Notes: generated from the letters alone by a model not told the origin. Numbered from the stretch's first letter, positions 1-6,889 are shown. The stretch: 9,950 nt of DNA from Halobacteriales archaeon QH_10_70_21 (GCA_003021325.1 PXQM01000203.1:1-9950); one strand, 5' to 3'. Program-made: numbers and translations.

Positions 1-307
1 GTTCGAGGTCATCTACTCGGGACTGCACAAGTCCCCGGACGAGATCGTCCAGGCGACCGTCCAGGAGGACGTCGACGCCCTGGGTATCTCCATCCTCTCG
101 GGCGCCCACGACACCCTCGTCCCGAAGATAATCGACGGCCTCGAGGCGTACGACGCCTTCGAGGACACGCTCGTCATCGTCGGCGGCATCATCCCCGAGG
201 AGGACCGCGAGGAGCTGTACGAGCTGGGCGTCGCGGAGATATTCGGACCCGGCGCCTCGATGCAGGAGACCATCGAATTCGTCCGCAAGAACGCGCCCGA
301 GCGATAG
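1..307 (+). CDS. mcmA2: Methylmalonyl-CoA mutase, B12-binding (small) subunit, C-terminal part
   Basis: Partial gene: the 5' end lies before the window, the first full codon starts at base 2, and TAG is at 305-307. The 101 visible residues are the C-terminal half of a cobalamin-binding Rossmann-like domain. Recognisable motifs are [14 protein letters not shown], then [11 protein letters not shown] and GVAEIFGPG, which in this family form the lower face of the B12 pocket. The cobalt-ligating DxHxxG motif would lie upstream and cannot be seen. The enzyme interconverts (R)-methylmalonyl-CoA and succinyl-CoA using adenosylcobalamin in the cytoplasm. In haloarchaea the B12 domain is often a separate gene of about 140 residues, and I infer that here; a single-chain mutase cannot be excluded because the start is missing. 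The next gene, meaB, begins on the base after the stop, so the two are almost certainly co-transcribed and translationally coupled. Confidence 0.9.
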   Translation, partial: FEVIYSGLHKSPDEIVQATVQEDVDALGISILSGAHDTLVPKIIDGLEAYDAFEDTLVIVGGIIPEEDREELYELGVAEIFGPGASMQETIEFVRKNAPER

Positions 308-1297
308 ATGACCGGCGACGAGTCGCTCATCGACGAGCTCCTGGACGGCAAGCACCGGGCGCTGGCGCGGGTCATCACGAAGATCGAGAACCGCTCGCCG
401 GGCTACCGCGACCTGGTCTCCCGGCTGCACGAGCACACGGGCAACGCCCAGGTCATCGGCATCACGGGGTCGCCGGGCGCCGGCAAGTCGACGCTCGTGG
501 ACAAGATGGCCGCCACCTACCGCGAGCGCGGCGAGACGGTCGGGGTCATCGCCATCGACCCCTCGTCGCCGTTCACCGGCGGGGCCGTGCTCGGCGACCG
601 CATCCGGATGGCCTCAAACGTCGGCGACATGGACGTGTTCTTCCGGTCGATGTCGGCCAGGGGGTCGCTCGGCGGGCTCTCGACGGCCACCACGGACGCC
701 GTGAAGGCGCTGGACGCCTTCGGCAAGGACCGGATCATCGTCGAGACGGTCGGCGCCGGCCAGAACGAGGTCGACATCGTGAAGACGGCCGACACCGTCG
801 CCGTGCTGGTGCCGCCCGGCTCCGGCGACGACGTCCAGATGCTGAAAGCGGGCATCCTCGAGATAGCGGACGTCTTCGTGGTCAACAAGGCCGACGTCGA
901 CGGCGCCGATCGGACGGTCAAGGAGCTGCGCGAGATGATACACATGCGGGACGCCTCGCCGATGGCAGGTCACCACGGCGCCGGCGCGCTCAAGCTCGAG
1001 GCCGACGACGGCATCGCCGACGAGGACGAGCGGCAGCCGCCCATCGTCGAGACGGTCGCCAAGACCGGCGAGAGAACCGGCAAGCTGGAGGCCCAGGCGC
1101 GCCAGCGGTACGCCTCGGAGATACGGACCCTGCTCCGGGCCGACAGCGCGGCGCTCGTCGAGGAGGAACTCGAGGCCCGTGGCGGGCTCGACGCCTACAT
1201 CGAGGCCGTCGTGAAGAAGGAGACCGACCCCTACTCGGTGGCCGACGAGGTCGTCACGCCCATCGCCGACTGCGTCCGCGAGACCCGCGAGGAGTAG
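308..1297 (+). CDS. meaB: MeaB-type GTPase, chaperone of methylmalonyl-CoA mutase
   Basis: The 329-residue length is normal for MeaB/ArgK proteins (SIMIBI-class G3E GTPases). The P-loop GSPGAGKS is at residues 54-61, the family stretch [10 protein letters not shown] at about 116-125, the switch-like ETVGAGQ at 146-152, and the guanine-specificity motif NKAD at 193-196. The C-terminal part is helical and charged (about 240-329), matching the dimerisation arm. MeaB binds methylmalonyl-CoA mutase, gates cobalamin loading by GTP hydrolysis and protects the enzyme from inactivation. Older annotations call this family LAO/AO transport ATPase, which does not fit its role. The ATG directly follows the TAG of the mutase subunit gene with no spacer, and the context supports the assignment. 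There is no separate promoter, so expression should follow the mutase. Nothing looks damaged. Confidence 0.95.
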   Translation: MTGDESLIDELLDGKHRALARVITKIENRSPGYRDLVSRLHEHTGNAQVIGITGSPGAGKSTLVDKMAATYRERGETVGVIAIDPSSPFTGGAVLGDRIRMASNVGDMDVFFRSMSARGSLGGLSTATTDAVKALDAFGKDRIIVETVGAGQNEVDIVKTADTVAVLVPPGSGDDVQMLKAGILEIADVFVVNKADVDGADRTVKELREMIHMRDASPMAGHHGAGALKLEADDGIADEDERQPPIVETVAKTGERTGKLEAQARQRYASEIRTLLRADSAALVEEELEARGGLDAYIEAVVKKETDPYSVADEVVTPIADCVRETREE

Positions 1298-1589
1298 CCG
1301 CAGGCGGTACGCCTAAGCGCGTGACGGTCCTCGGGTCCAGTATGAGCCTGAAGCGACTGCTCGGCGGGACCGCGACCGGACTGGGCGCCGTGGCCGTCGG
1401 CAACGCCGCCCTGCGGGCCGACCCCGACGACTTCGAGGCGCCGCTGGGACGTCCAACGAAGACGTACCGCTGGCGTGGCTTCGACGTCGCCTACACCGAG
1501 GCGGGCAACCCCGCGAACCCTGACCTGCTGCTGCTGCACGGCATCAACGCCGCGGGGTCGAGCCACGAGTTCCGGTACGTCGTCGACGC

Positions 1590-1689
1590 GCTGGCCGAAA
1601 CGTACCACGTCGTCGCGCCGGACCTGCCGGGGTTCGGCCACTCCGACCGGCCGCCGCTTCTGTACTCCGGGTCGCTCTACGTCGCCTTG
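1590..1689 (+). repeat. 100-bp exact direct repeat, copy 1
   Basis: This block is identical base for base to 2093-2192, 503 bp downstream on the same strand. It encodes the peptide from [11 protein letters not shown] to GSLYVAL around the GFGHSDRP motif, which is where the family expects that sequence, so copy 1 is the native position. Flanks differ immediately: c against g on the left, g against t on the right. The final g belongs to the neighbouring 20-bp tandem unit. Confidence 0.95.
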
Positions 1690-1708
1690 GGTCGCTCTAC
1701 GTCGCCTT
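1669..1708 (+). repeat. 20-bp perfect tandem duplication causing a frameshift
   Basis: The unit gggtcgctctacgtcgcctt occurs at 1669-1688 and again at 1689-1708 with no spacer. Twenty is not a multiple of three, so the hydrolase frame is lost here. Removing one unit restores an uninterrupted frame reading [16 protein letters not shown] third copy of the same 20-mer forms the end of the downstream repeat, at 2172-2191. Confidence 0.95.
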
Positions 1709-2092
1709 CGTCGGCGACTTCGCCCGCGAGTTGACCGACGAGCCGACCGTGGTCGCCTCCTCGCTGTCGGCCGCCTACGTCGCCGCCGCCGAGGACGTCT
1801 CGGCGACCGAGTTCGTCCTCATCTGCCCGACGGCGACGACGATTCCAGGCCAGCGGACGTGGCTCCGGTCGTTGCTCCGGTCGCCGGTCGTCGGCGAGGG
1901 CCTGTACAACCTGCTGACCTCGAAGCCGTCCATCCGCTACTTCCTCGCGGACCACGGCTTCGCGAATGCGGCCTCGATACCCGACGAGTGGGTCGAGTAC
2001 GACTGGCGGACGGCCCACCAGCCCAGCGCCCGGTTCGCGCCGGCATCGTTCATCGGCGGCTTCCTCGACCTCGACGTCGACCTCGGCGAGCG

Positions 2093-2192
2093 GCTGGCCG
2101 AAACGTACCACGTCGTCGCGCCGGACCTGCCGGGGTTCGGCCACTCCGACCGGCCGCCGCTTCTGTACTCCGGGTCGCTCTACGTCGCCTTG
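2093..2192 (+). repeat. 100-bp exact direct repeat, copy 2 (misplaced)
   Basis: This is an exact second copy of 1590-1689. It lies directly after the GERLAE codons, where the C-terminal catalytic part of the hydrolase is expected, and just before the surviving tail gtcgagttgctggtctag. It therefore replaces sequence rather than being simply inserted. Its left edge coincides with ctggccga, which would be natural in both places. Confidence 0.95.
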
Positions 2193-2205
2193 TCGAGTTG
2201 CTGGT

Positions 2206-3213
2206 CTAGGAGAGCTCGATAGAGACCGCCGCCGCAGTCGGGGGCTCCTGGTCGAGCAGGTCCGAGACAGCGTCGAGCTCCTCCCGTGCGGTCTCGGCGT
2301 CGCCCTCGTCGATGGCTCGCTGGGCCTGCGCGATGCGGCGCTGTGCGGACCGGACGTTCTCGTCGCGGTCGCGGGCCCACTCGCTGGTCAGCTCGTGGCC
2401 GAGCCAGTTGCCCAGGAGCTCGACGAACGTCCGCTCCCACTCGGAGAAGCCGTCGCGGTCGTCGCGGTCGCAGAAACAGAGGGTGCCGTACTGTCGGTCG
2501 CCGACGTAGATGGTGCTCCCTATGAAGCTCTCGAACCCGCCGTCGCCGGCCGTCCCCGTGTCGACGCTGGTGCCGCCGACCGTCAGGTCGCCCACATCAG
2601 TCCCCAGCTCCGCCCCGTTGCCGGCCGGCGATGGGCCGGCGCCGTCGACACTCTCGACCAGGATCTCCGCGTCGTCGCCCTCGCCCTCGACGAGTGCACC
2701 GTACTCGACGTCGAGCGTCTCACGGCCGAGCTCGAGCAGCTTCTCGATCGGCGTCAGCACGCTGTCGATGACTGTCCGGGCGAGTTCGTTCAGCGCCCGC
2801 TCCCGGTCTTTGACGGACTCTTCGGCCCGGTACCGGGCCGCCGCGTTCTCGATGCGGTTGGCGAGCACCTCCCACTGCTCGGTCCCCCGGCGCTTCCGGA
2901 AGTAGTCGGTGACGCCCTCGGAGACCGCCTCGCTGGCGATCTGCTCGCTGCCACGGGAGGTAAACAGGATGAATGGAATGCCGTGCTCCATCTCGCGTAC
3001 GTACCGGAGCAGCTCCAGACCGTCCATCTCCGGCATGTGGTAGTCGCTGAGGACGCAATCGAAGTTGCCAGTCTCGACCGCGTCGAGGGCGTCGTTGGGG
3101 TCCGTCTCGACGCGGATGGAGAACTCCTCACGCAGCTCCGAGAGCTGATTCGCCATGAGGTCCGCGAGGGAGGGGTCGTCGTCGACGACGAGAAGACGCG
3201 TAGAGCTGGCCAT
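2206..3213 (-). CDS. Response regulator: receiver domain plus GAF domain
   Basis: A 335-residue cytoplasmic protein. Residues 5-122 form a CheY-like receiver: acidic pocket DDD at 11-13, phospho-acceptor Asp57 in LSDYHMPEMDG, Thr85 in LFTSRG and Lys107 in YFRKR. A short linker helix (about 125-165) leads to a GAF-like domain (about 165-270) ending in GTLCFCDRDD and a FVELLGNWLGHEL helix. The last 65 residues are charged helix, possibly a coiled coil, ending in SIELS. I see no DNA-binding domain and no histidine-kinase HATPase motif, so the output is probably protein-protein or ligand signalling in the style of haloarchaeal receiver/PAS/GAF proteins. No partner kinase is in the window. The TAG stop overlaps the ancestral stop of the convergent hydrolase (shared ctag at 2206-2209). 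ATG 3213 is the natural start because the receiver begins at once. A weak AT-rich element, gttatcg on the minus strand at about 3237-3243, sits near -27. Confidence 0.88.
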   Translation of the reverse strand: MASSTRLLVVDDDPSLADLMANQLSELREEFSIRVETDPNDALDAVETGNFDCVLSDYHMPEMDGLELLRYVREMEHGIPFILFTSRGSEQIASEAVSEGVTDYFRKRRGTEQWEVLANRIENAAARYRAEESVKDRERALNELARTVIDSVLTPIEKLLELGRETLDVEYGALVEGEGDDAEILVESVDGAGPSPAGNGAELGTDVGDLTVGGTSVDTGTAGDGGFESFIGSTIYVGDRQYGTLCFCDRDDRDGFSEWERTFVELLGNWLGHELTSEWARDRDENVRSAQRRIAQAQRAIDEGDAETAREELDAVSDLLDQEPPTAAAVSIELS

Positions 3214-3316
3214 ATAAGGGGTGCGGGTTAGGCCACGATAACGCTTCCGCCGAGAACGAGTCGTGATACAACCGGTCCGGACGATGGTCGGGCGGTCCGG
3301 CCGGGCGTCGTCGCGT

Positions 3317-3592
3317 TCACATCCCCATATCCGCGGCGGCGTCGGGGACCGGGAGGTCGGCCGGCCGGGTGTCGAGCAGTTCGGCGGCGTGGTCCAGCGC
3401 CATGTCGAAGCCGTAGTACCGCTCGAGCTCGTCGCCGTCGGCGGTCGGGCGGACCTTCAGCATGGCGTACCCCTCGACGTTCTGTGCGATGGCCGCGGTC
3501 CGGCCGTCCCGCTCGAACTCGAGCACTCGCTCCTCGTCGGTCTCGCGGTACCGGGCGGTGACGCCGGCTGATTCGGCGGTTGCGTCGGTCAC
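3317..3592 (-). CDS. Small conserved-looking haloarchaeal protein of unknown function
   Basis: The reading frame is 91 residues and starts with GTG at 3590-3592; there is no in-frame ATG before the Met in GYAMLKV. The protein is acidic, with no signal peptide or membrane segment. It reads like a small alpha/beta fold: strand VTARYRE, strand RVLEFERDG, strand TAAIAQNVEGYAML, then DELERYYGFDMALDHAAELL as helices. Codon use (G/C at third positions) and acidity match the neighbours, which argues for a real gene. I believe similar short proteins occur in haloarchaea but cannot assign a function or family. It lies head to head with the small winged-helix gene at 3691 and about 100 bases before the response regulator start on the same strand. 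The GTG start is the least certain part. Confidence 0.7.
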   Translation of the reverse strand: MTDATAESAGVTARYRETDEERVLEFERDGRTAAIAQNVEGYAMLKVRPTADGDELERYYGFDMALDHAAELLDTRPADLPVPDAAADMGM

Positions 3593-3627
3593 GTCCGGTG
3601 GCAGGGCCGCGACGAACGGGAAGCTGT

Positions 3628-3656
3628 CGGTTCCGGCGAGCCCGCCGGAGGAACCG
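3628..3656. promoter_or_regulatory. Imperfect dyad in the divergent control region (possible operator)
   Basis: CGGTTCC (3628-3634) pairs exactly with GGAACCG (3650-3656), and inside it ggcg pairs with cgcc (3635-3638 and 3643-3646), leaving a 4-base centre and a 3-base bulge. It lies between the divergent small gene and the winged-helix regulator gene. It abuts cgtaag (3655-3660), the only AT-rich element in front of 3691. Autoregulation by the winged-helix protein is an inference. Confidence 0.35.
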
Positions 3657-3690
3657 TAAGGCCCGACTGCCTCGCCCCACTGGATGCGGT

Positions 3691-3960
3691 ATGCGCTGGC
3701 TCAACAGCGGCCTGCGGCGCGACGTCTGCGTCCTGCTGGCCGAGGAGTCGTACCGACAACAGCAGCTGAAGGTGGCGCTGGAGGATCACTACGACGAGCG
3801 CGTCGACGCCGACCGGTTCCGGAGCGCGCTCGAGCGGCTCGTCGACGCCGGGTTCGTCGAGCGGGAGGTCGACGGTATCCACGACATCTACGCGCTGACG
3901 GAGCCCGGCCGCGAGCGCCTCGAGGCCCACTACGAGTGGATGACCGAGAAGGTACCGTAG
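3691..3960 (+). CDS. Small winged-helix transcriptional regulator, PadR-like
   Basis: An 89-residue protein that is essentially one winged-helix domain. An N-terminal helix (LRRDVCVLLAEE) is followed by a helix-turn-helix with recognition helix around DRFRSALERLVDAGFVEREV (about 48-67). The wing ends in IYALTEPGRERLEAHYEWM, a C-terminal pattern typical of PadR-type and other small archaeal winged-helix repressors. There is no ligand domain, so it presumably acts as a dimer through the C-terminal helix. ATG 3691 is chosen because the domain starts there; the nearby ATG at 3684 is in another frame. The stop is one base from the stop of the convergent acyl-CoA dehydrogenase gene. The target is unknown; the divergent neighbour or the gene itself are the simplest candidates. 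Exact family is uncertain. Confidence 0.75.
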   Translation: MRWLNSGLRRDVCVLLAEESYRQQQLKVALEDHYDERVDADRFRSALERLVDAGFVEREVDGIHDIYALTEPGRERLEAHYEWMTEKVP

Positions 3961-3961
3961 C

Positions 3962-5104
3962 TCACTCCAGCAGTTCGGCGGCGATGGTGTTCCGCAGCAC
4001 CTCGCTGGTGCCCTCGTATATCTCGTTGAGCTTGGCGTCGCGGTAGAACCGCTCGGCGGGGAAGTCCTTGGTGTAGCCGTAGCCACCGTGGATCTGGATG
4101 CCCTCGCTTGCGACCTCGCGGGAGACCTCGGAGGCGTACAGCTTCGCCTGGGCGGCCTCCTTGACGAAGTTCTCGCCGGCCATCTTCCGGTCGGCGGCGT
4201 CGTGCATCAGCAGCCGTGCCGCCCGCGTCTCGGTGTCCATGTCGGCGAGCTTGTGCTGGATGGTCTGGAACTCCGAGATGGGCTGGTCGAACTGCTCTCG
4301 GTCCTGGCTGTACTCCAGGGCCGCGTCCAGCGCGGCCTGTGCGATGCCGACCGAGCGGGCGGCGATGGTGATGCGGCCGCCGTTGAGCGTCTTCAGCGCG
4401 TGGACGAAGCCGCGGCCCTCCTCGCCGAGTCGCCGGGACTCGGGGACGTGGAGGTCGTCGAACCGCAACTCGGCGGTCGGACAGCCCTTGTCGCCGAGCT
4501 TGTCCTCGGTGCCCTCGACGATGAAGCCGTCGTCCTCCTCGGGGCGGACGACGAACGACGAGATGCCACGGTTGCCGGCCTCCGGGTCGGTCTTGGCGAA
4601 CACGACGACCGTGTCGGCGACCGAGCCGTTGGATATCCACAGCTTCCCGCCGTCGATGACGTAGCCGTCGCCCTCCCGCTCGGCGGTTGTCTCCATGGCG
4701 GGCACGTCGCTGCCGGCACCGGGCTCCGAGAGGGCGAACGCGCCGATGTCCTCGCCGGCGGCCAGCGGCGTGAGGTACTCCTCCTTTTGCTCCTCGGTGC
4801 CGAACGCGTAGAGCATGTTGCCCGCAAGCGAGATGTGGGCCGCGACGATGGTACCGAGCCCGCCGGAGCCGCGGGATATCTCCTCGAGTGCGGCCGGGTA
4901 GGCGTGGTAGTCGAGGCCGGCACCGCCGTACTCCTCGGGGAACGGCATCCCCATCAGGTCCAGGTCGGCCAGCTCCCCGACCAGGTCGTGGGGGAACTCG
5001 TCCGTGTGGTCGATCTCGTCGGCGACGGGGACGATCTCCTCGTCGACGAAGTCGGCCACCATCTGCTTTATTTGCCGTCCCTCGGCGTCGAGGCTGAAAT
5101 CCAT
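3962..5104 (-). CDS. Acyl-CoA dehydrogenase (FAD-dependent)
   Basis: The length of 380 residues is normal for a soluble short/medium/branched-chain acyl-CoA dehydrogenase. It catalyses the first step of beta-oxidation or of branched amino-acid breakdown, making a trans-2-enoyl-CoA and passing electrons to an electron transfer flavoprotein. The domain order is complete: N-terminal helical domain (1-120), the family signature [12 protein letters not shown] (123-134), the beta domain with KLWISNG, then the C-terminal helical domain with the flavin-contact motif [12 protein letters not shown]. Glu364 in IYEGTSEV is at the catalytic-base position used by medium/short-chain members. An upstream in-frame ATG at 5146 exists. 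I chose 5104 because a TATA-like element lies 27 bases before it and family members begin MDFSL-like. Substrate chain length cannot be read from sequence. The gene follows the stress protein gene on the same strand but with a 174-base gap and its own promoter. Confidence 0.93.
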   Translation of the reverse strand: MDFSLDAEGRQIKQMVADFVDEEIVPVADEIDHTDEFPHDLVGELADLDLMGMPFPEEYGGAGLDYHAYPAALEEISRGSGGLGTIVAAHISLAGNMLYAFGTEEQKEEYLTPLAAGEDIGAFALSEPGAGSDVPAMETTAEREGDGYVIDGGKLWISNGSVADTVVVFAKTDPEAGNRGISSFVVRPEEDDGFIVEGTEDKLGDKGCPTAELRFDDLHVPESRRLGEEGRGFVHALKTLNGGRITIAARSVGIAQAALDAALEYSQDREQFDQPISEFQTIQHKLADMDTETRAARLLMHDAADRKMAGENFVKEAAQAKLYASEVSREVASEGIQIHGGYGYTKDFPAERFYRDAKLNEIYEGTSEVLRNTIAAELLE

Positions 5105-5126
5105 GTCCTGGGATTCGGCTGTCCGC

Positions 5127-5136
5127 ACTTTACCTT
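5127..5136 (-). promoter_or_regulatory. TATA-like promoter element of the acyl-CoA dehydrogenase gene
   Basis: On the minus strand the element reads aaggtaaagt, an AT-rich island in GC-rich DNA. It is centred 27 bases upstream of ATG 5104, the standard archaeal TBP spacing for a leaderless transcript, and supports that start over 5146. Confidence 0.5.
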
Positions 5137-5226
5137 TCCTCTCCACCCCGGACGCGCGACGGAACGGGCGGTCTGCCGGCTGCGGGCGCCGGACGTCCTA
5201 TACGGAGTCTCGTGGTCTTTCACCGG

Positions 5227-5252
5227 TCATCGCCAGTGCGGATCGGCGATGA
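5227..5252 (-). terminator. Stem-loop after the universal stress protein gene
   Basis: tcatcgcc (5227-5234) and ggcgatga (5245-5252) form a perfect 8-bp stem with a 10-base loop. It begins 27 bases beyond the stress protein stop at 5279. No T-run follows, so it may be a 3'-end stabiliser or processing signal rather than a classical terminator. Confidence 0.3.
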
Positions 5253-5278
5253 GCGGTACGTCGGTACAACAGTCCGTC

Positions 5279-5986
5279 TCAGTAGTCCCGCCGGACGACG
5301 ATGACCGGGTCGCTGGTCTCCCGGGCGATGCGGTCCGGGAGCGTCCCGAAGATGCGGTCGCCGAGGCGCGATTCGGCCCCGTACATCACGACCGCGTCGT
5401 ACTCGTCGGCGACCCGAAGAATCTCGCCGTCGTGGGTGTCGGACTCGACGGTCCGGGTATCGATCAGGTCGGGGTCGAGCCCCGAATCGACGAGTCCCGA
5501 CCGGGTCTCCTCGACGATGGCCTCGCCCCGTTCGCGCTCCTCCTCGCCCTCGACGACGTGGAACAGCGTGATCTCGACGGTCGAGTCCTCGCAGAACACG
5601 TCGACGAACGTCGGCAGCCGTTCGAACTCCGCACCGTCGGGTATCGGCACCAGGATGCGCTCGATGCCCTCGGTCGGCGCCGGCGTCAGTTCGGCGGCGC
5701 AGTCCTCCTCGAGCATGACCCCGTCGATGGCAGCGGCGCGGTCCTTCCCGAAGACGAGCCGCGTGTCGACGGTTGCGCCGGCCTCGAGGAACGGCCGCGC
5801 GAACTCGTCGAGGGTCGCCTGCGCCTCCTCGCCGAACTGCTCGCGGGCGTCCCTCGCGGGCGTCTGCTCCGGGAGCCCGTAGTGGCCGAGCAGGACGACG
5901 TCGAGCGACGAGAGGTCCTCGACGAGGACCGGCGACAGCGGCTCGGGGTCCGGAAGCTCGAACGGGACGAGGATGGTGTCGGCCAT
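5279..5986 (-). CDS. Universal stress protein, tandem UspA-like domains with degenerate first half
   Basis: A 235-residue cytoplasmic protein. The second half (about 108-235) is a recognisable UspA domain: starting strand RILVPIPDG, central strand ITLFHVVEGEEE, and C-terminal YDAVVMYGAESRLGDRIFGTLPDRIARETSDPVIVVRR. The phosphate-binding glycine pattern is only partly kept: GT at 214-215 survives, while the spacing before it departs from the usual G-x2-G-x9-G pattern, so nucleotide binding is uncertain. The first half (1-107) starts like a UspA strand (ILVPFEL) but is short and lacks the binding loop, and so is a degenerate copy. ATG 5986 is the first Met before the domain. On the minus strand gttttgtgg (about 6008-6016) lies near -26. 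The gene is divergent from the Lrp-RCK_C gene, with 147 bases between. With the permease downstream it suggests a role in regulating amino-acid transport, but that is inference. Confidence 0.85.
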   Translation of the reverse strand: MADTILVPFELPDPEPLSPVLVEDLSSLDVVLLGHYGLPEQTPARDAREQFGEEAQATLDEFARPFLEAGATVDTRLVFGKDRAAAIDGVMLEEDCAAELTPAPTEGIERILVPIPDGAEFERLPTFVDVFCEDSTVEITLFHVVEGEEERERGEAIVEETRSGLVDSGLDPDLIDTRTVESDTHDGEILRVADEYDAVVMYGAESRLGDRIFGTLPDRIARETSDPVIVVRRDY

Positions 5987-6104
5987 ACGGACCGTAGGTC
6001 GGGGAGCCACAAAACGGGATGGGTCGAGGACCCGCACGCCCCTCGAACCGTCGGCGCCTGTGGGGAGACGGCAGCCCCGGTCGGCTCGTGCCGCCTCGAT
6101 AACG

Positions 6105-6111
6105 TATAATA
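6105..6111 (+). promoter_or_regulatory. TATA box of the Lrp-RCK_C regulator gene
   Basis: tataata is centred 26 bases before ATG 6134, in a strikingly AT-rich run (gataacgtataatac) inside GC-rich DNA. The spacing predicts a transcript starting at or next to the ATG. It is the strongest promoter-like element in the window. Confidence 0.7.
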
Positions 6112-6133
6112 CTGCCCTGGACGGAGAGACGGT

Positions 6134-6889
6134 ATGGACATTCGGCTCGACGAGGTCGACCGGCACATCATCCACGCGCTGATGCAGGACGCCCGGAACA
6201 CCTCGGCGCCGGCGATAGCCGAAGACCTGGACGTTTCGGCGGGGACGGTCAGAAACCGCATCGAACGGTTGGAGGCGGAGGGCATCATCCAGGGGTATCA
6301 CGCCATGATCAACTTCGAGCGCGCCGGCGGCCGGCTGATGTCGCTGTACATGTGTACGGTCCCGGCGGCCGAGCGGGAACGGCTGGCGCTCGCCGCCCGG
6401 TCGATACCCGGCGTGGTGAACGTGCGCGTGCTGATGGCCGGGCGCCGTGACCTCCATGTGGTGGCGGTCGGCAACGACACCGAGGATCTCCGCGAGATAG
6501 CACGGTCGCTCTCGGAGCTGAACATCCGCATCGAGGACGAGGAGCTGCTCCAGACGGAGATCCGCGGCCCCTACGTGCCGTTCGGCCCGGCTGCGCCCGA
6601 CGAGGGGTCGGGGACGACCGAAATCGTCACGCTCGCCGACGGCGCCGAGGTCGTCGAGGCCACGGTCGAGGCGGGCGCACCGCTCTCGGGGCTGCCGCTC
6701 GGGGAGGTCCGGGAGGACGGCTCGTTACCCGAGGGGGTCGGCGTCATCTCGATAGAGCGGGACGGCGACGTTCTCCAGCCGACGGAGTCGACCGTGCTCG
6801 AGCACGGCGACGCCGTGGCGTTCCACGTCGAGGAGTCGGCGCCCAGCGACCCGCTCGCCGCGGTCCGCACACCGGACGAGGAGGACTGA
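6134..6889 (+). CDS. Lrp/AsnC-family regulator fused to a C-terminal RCK_C (TrkA-C) domain
   Basis: The protein has 251 residues against about 150 for a plain Lrp. Residues 1-60 form the Lrp helix-turn-helix (SAPAIAEDLDVSAGTVRNRIERLEAEGII). Residues 65-142 are the alpha/beta ligand-binding and oligomerisation (RAM) domain, with the typical PGVVNVRVLMAGRRDLHVVAVG stretch. After a Pro/Gly-rich linker, residues about 162-234 match an RCK_C domain (VVEATVEAGAPLSGLPLGEV, then VISIERDGDVLQPTESTVLEHGDAVAFHV), the fold that binds small ligands in TrkA and other transporter regulators. The regulator probably senses an amino acid or nucleotide and controls the permease 220 bases downstream, its own promoter and the divergent stress protein gene. 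ATG 6134 is set by the TATA box at -26. The domain reading is confident; the ligand and targets are inferred. Confidence 0.9.
   Translation: MDIRLDEVDRHIIHALMQDARNTSAPAIAEDLDVSAGTVRNRIERLEAEGIIQGYHAMINFERAGGRLMSLYMCTVPAAERERLALAARSIPGVVNVRVLMAGRRDLHVVAVGNDTEDLREIARSLSELNIRIEDEELLQTEIRGPYVPFGPAAPDEGSGTTEIVTLADGAEVVEATVEAGAPLSGLPLGEVREDGSLPEGVGVISIERDGDVLQPTESTVLEHGDAVAFHVEESAPSDPLAAVRTPDEED

Larger units (their letters stand above)
1342..2209 (+). pseudogene. Alpha/beta-hydrolase gene broken by internal duplications
   Basis: The reading frame opens at ATG 1342 with a hydrophobic N-terminus (residues 1-24), then the oxyanion-loop motif LLLLHG (62-67) and the GFGHSDRP motif (97-104). At 1689 a 20-bp tandem duplication shifts the frame, and the raw frame stops at 1734. 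The true continuation is in the frame beginning at 1689. It carries the nucleophile elbow ASSLS (Ser134 once the duplication is removed) and a cap region rich in Trp, Arg and Pro. From 2093 the sequence is an exact copy of 1590-1689 instead of the expected C-terminal part, which in this family holds the catalytic acid and histidine. After the copy, the old tail VELLV and its TAG (2207-2209) survive, but out of frame; the shifted frame runs on to 2222. The product would lack a complete Ser-Asp-His triad. Substrate unknown. Either a real pseudogene or an assembly error; the family call is secure. Confidence 0.85.

Noticed and set aside
1590..2192. Possible mobile element or diversity-generating repeat in the hydrolase gene
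   Set aside because: There is no transposase, reverse transcriptase, terminal inverted repeat or adenine-biased variation; the two copies are identical and lie in one small gene.
1966..3231. Long plus-strand open frame of 421 codons opposite the response regulator
   Set aside because: High-GC DNA opens antisense frames. The opposite strand encodes clear receiver and GAF motifs, and the plus frame has no recognisable domain.
3962..5146. Start of the acyl-CoA dehydrogenase at ATG 5146
   Set aside because: It would add 14 basic residues not expected in this family and put the TATA-like element at 5127-5136 inside the gene; ATG 5104 fits both.
5840..5864. Two copies of ctcgcgggcgtc 13 bases apart inside the universal stress protein gene, resembling a frameshifting duplication
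   Set aside because: The protein frame is continuous and plausible on both sides (GHYGLPEQ before, QFGEEAQATLDEF after), so this is a chance repeat of common Ala-Arg codons rather than a lesion.
4088..6109. Long plus-strand open frame of 673 codons opposite the acyl-CoA dehydrogenase and stress protein genes
   Set aside because: It runs through two well-supported minus-strand genes and the gap between them, and its translation is low-complexity Val/Asp/Gly/Leu sequence typical of an antisense shadow.
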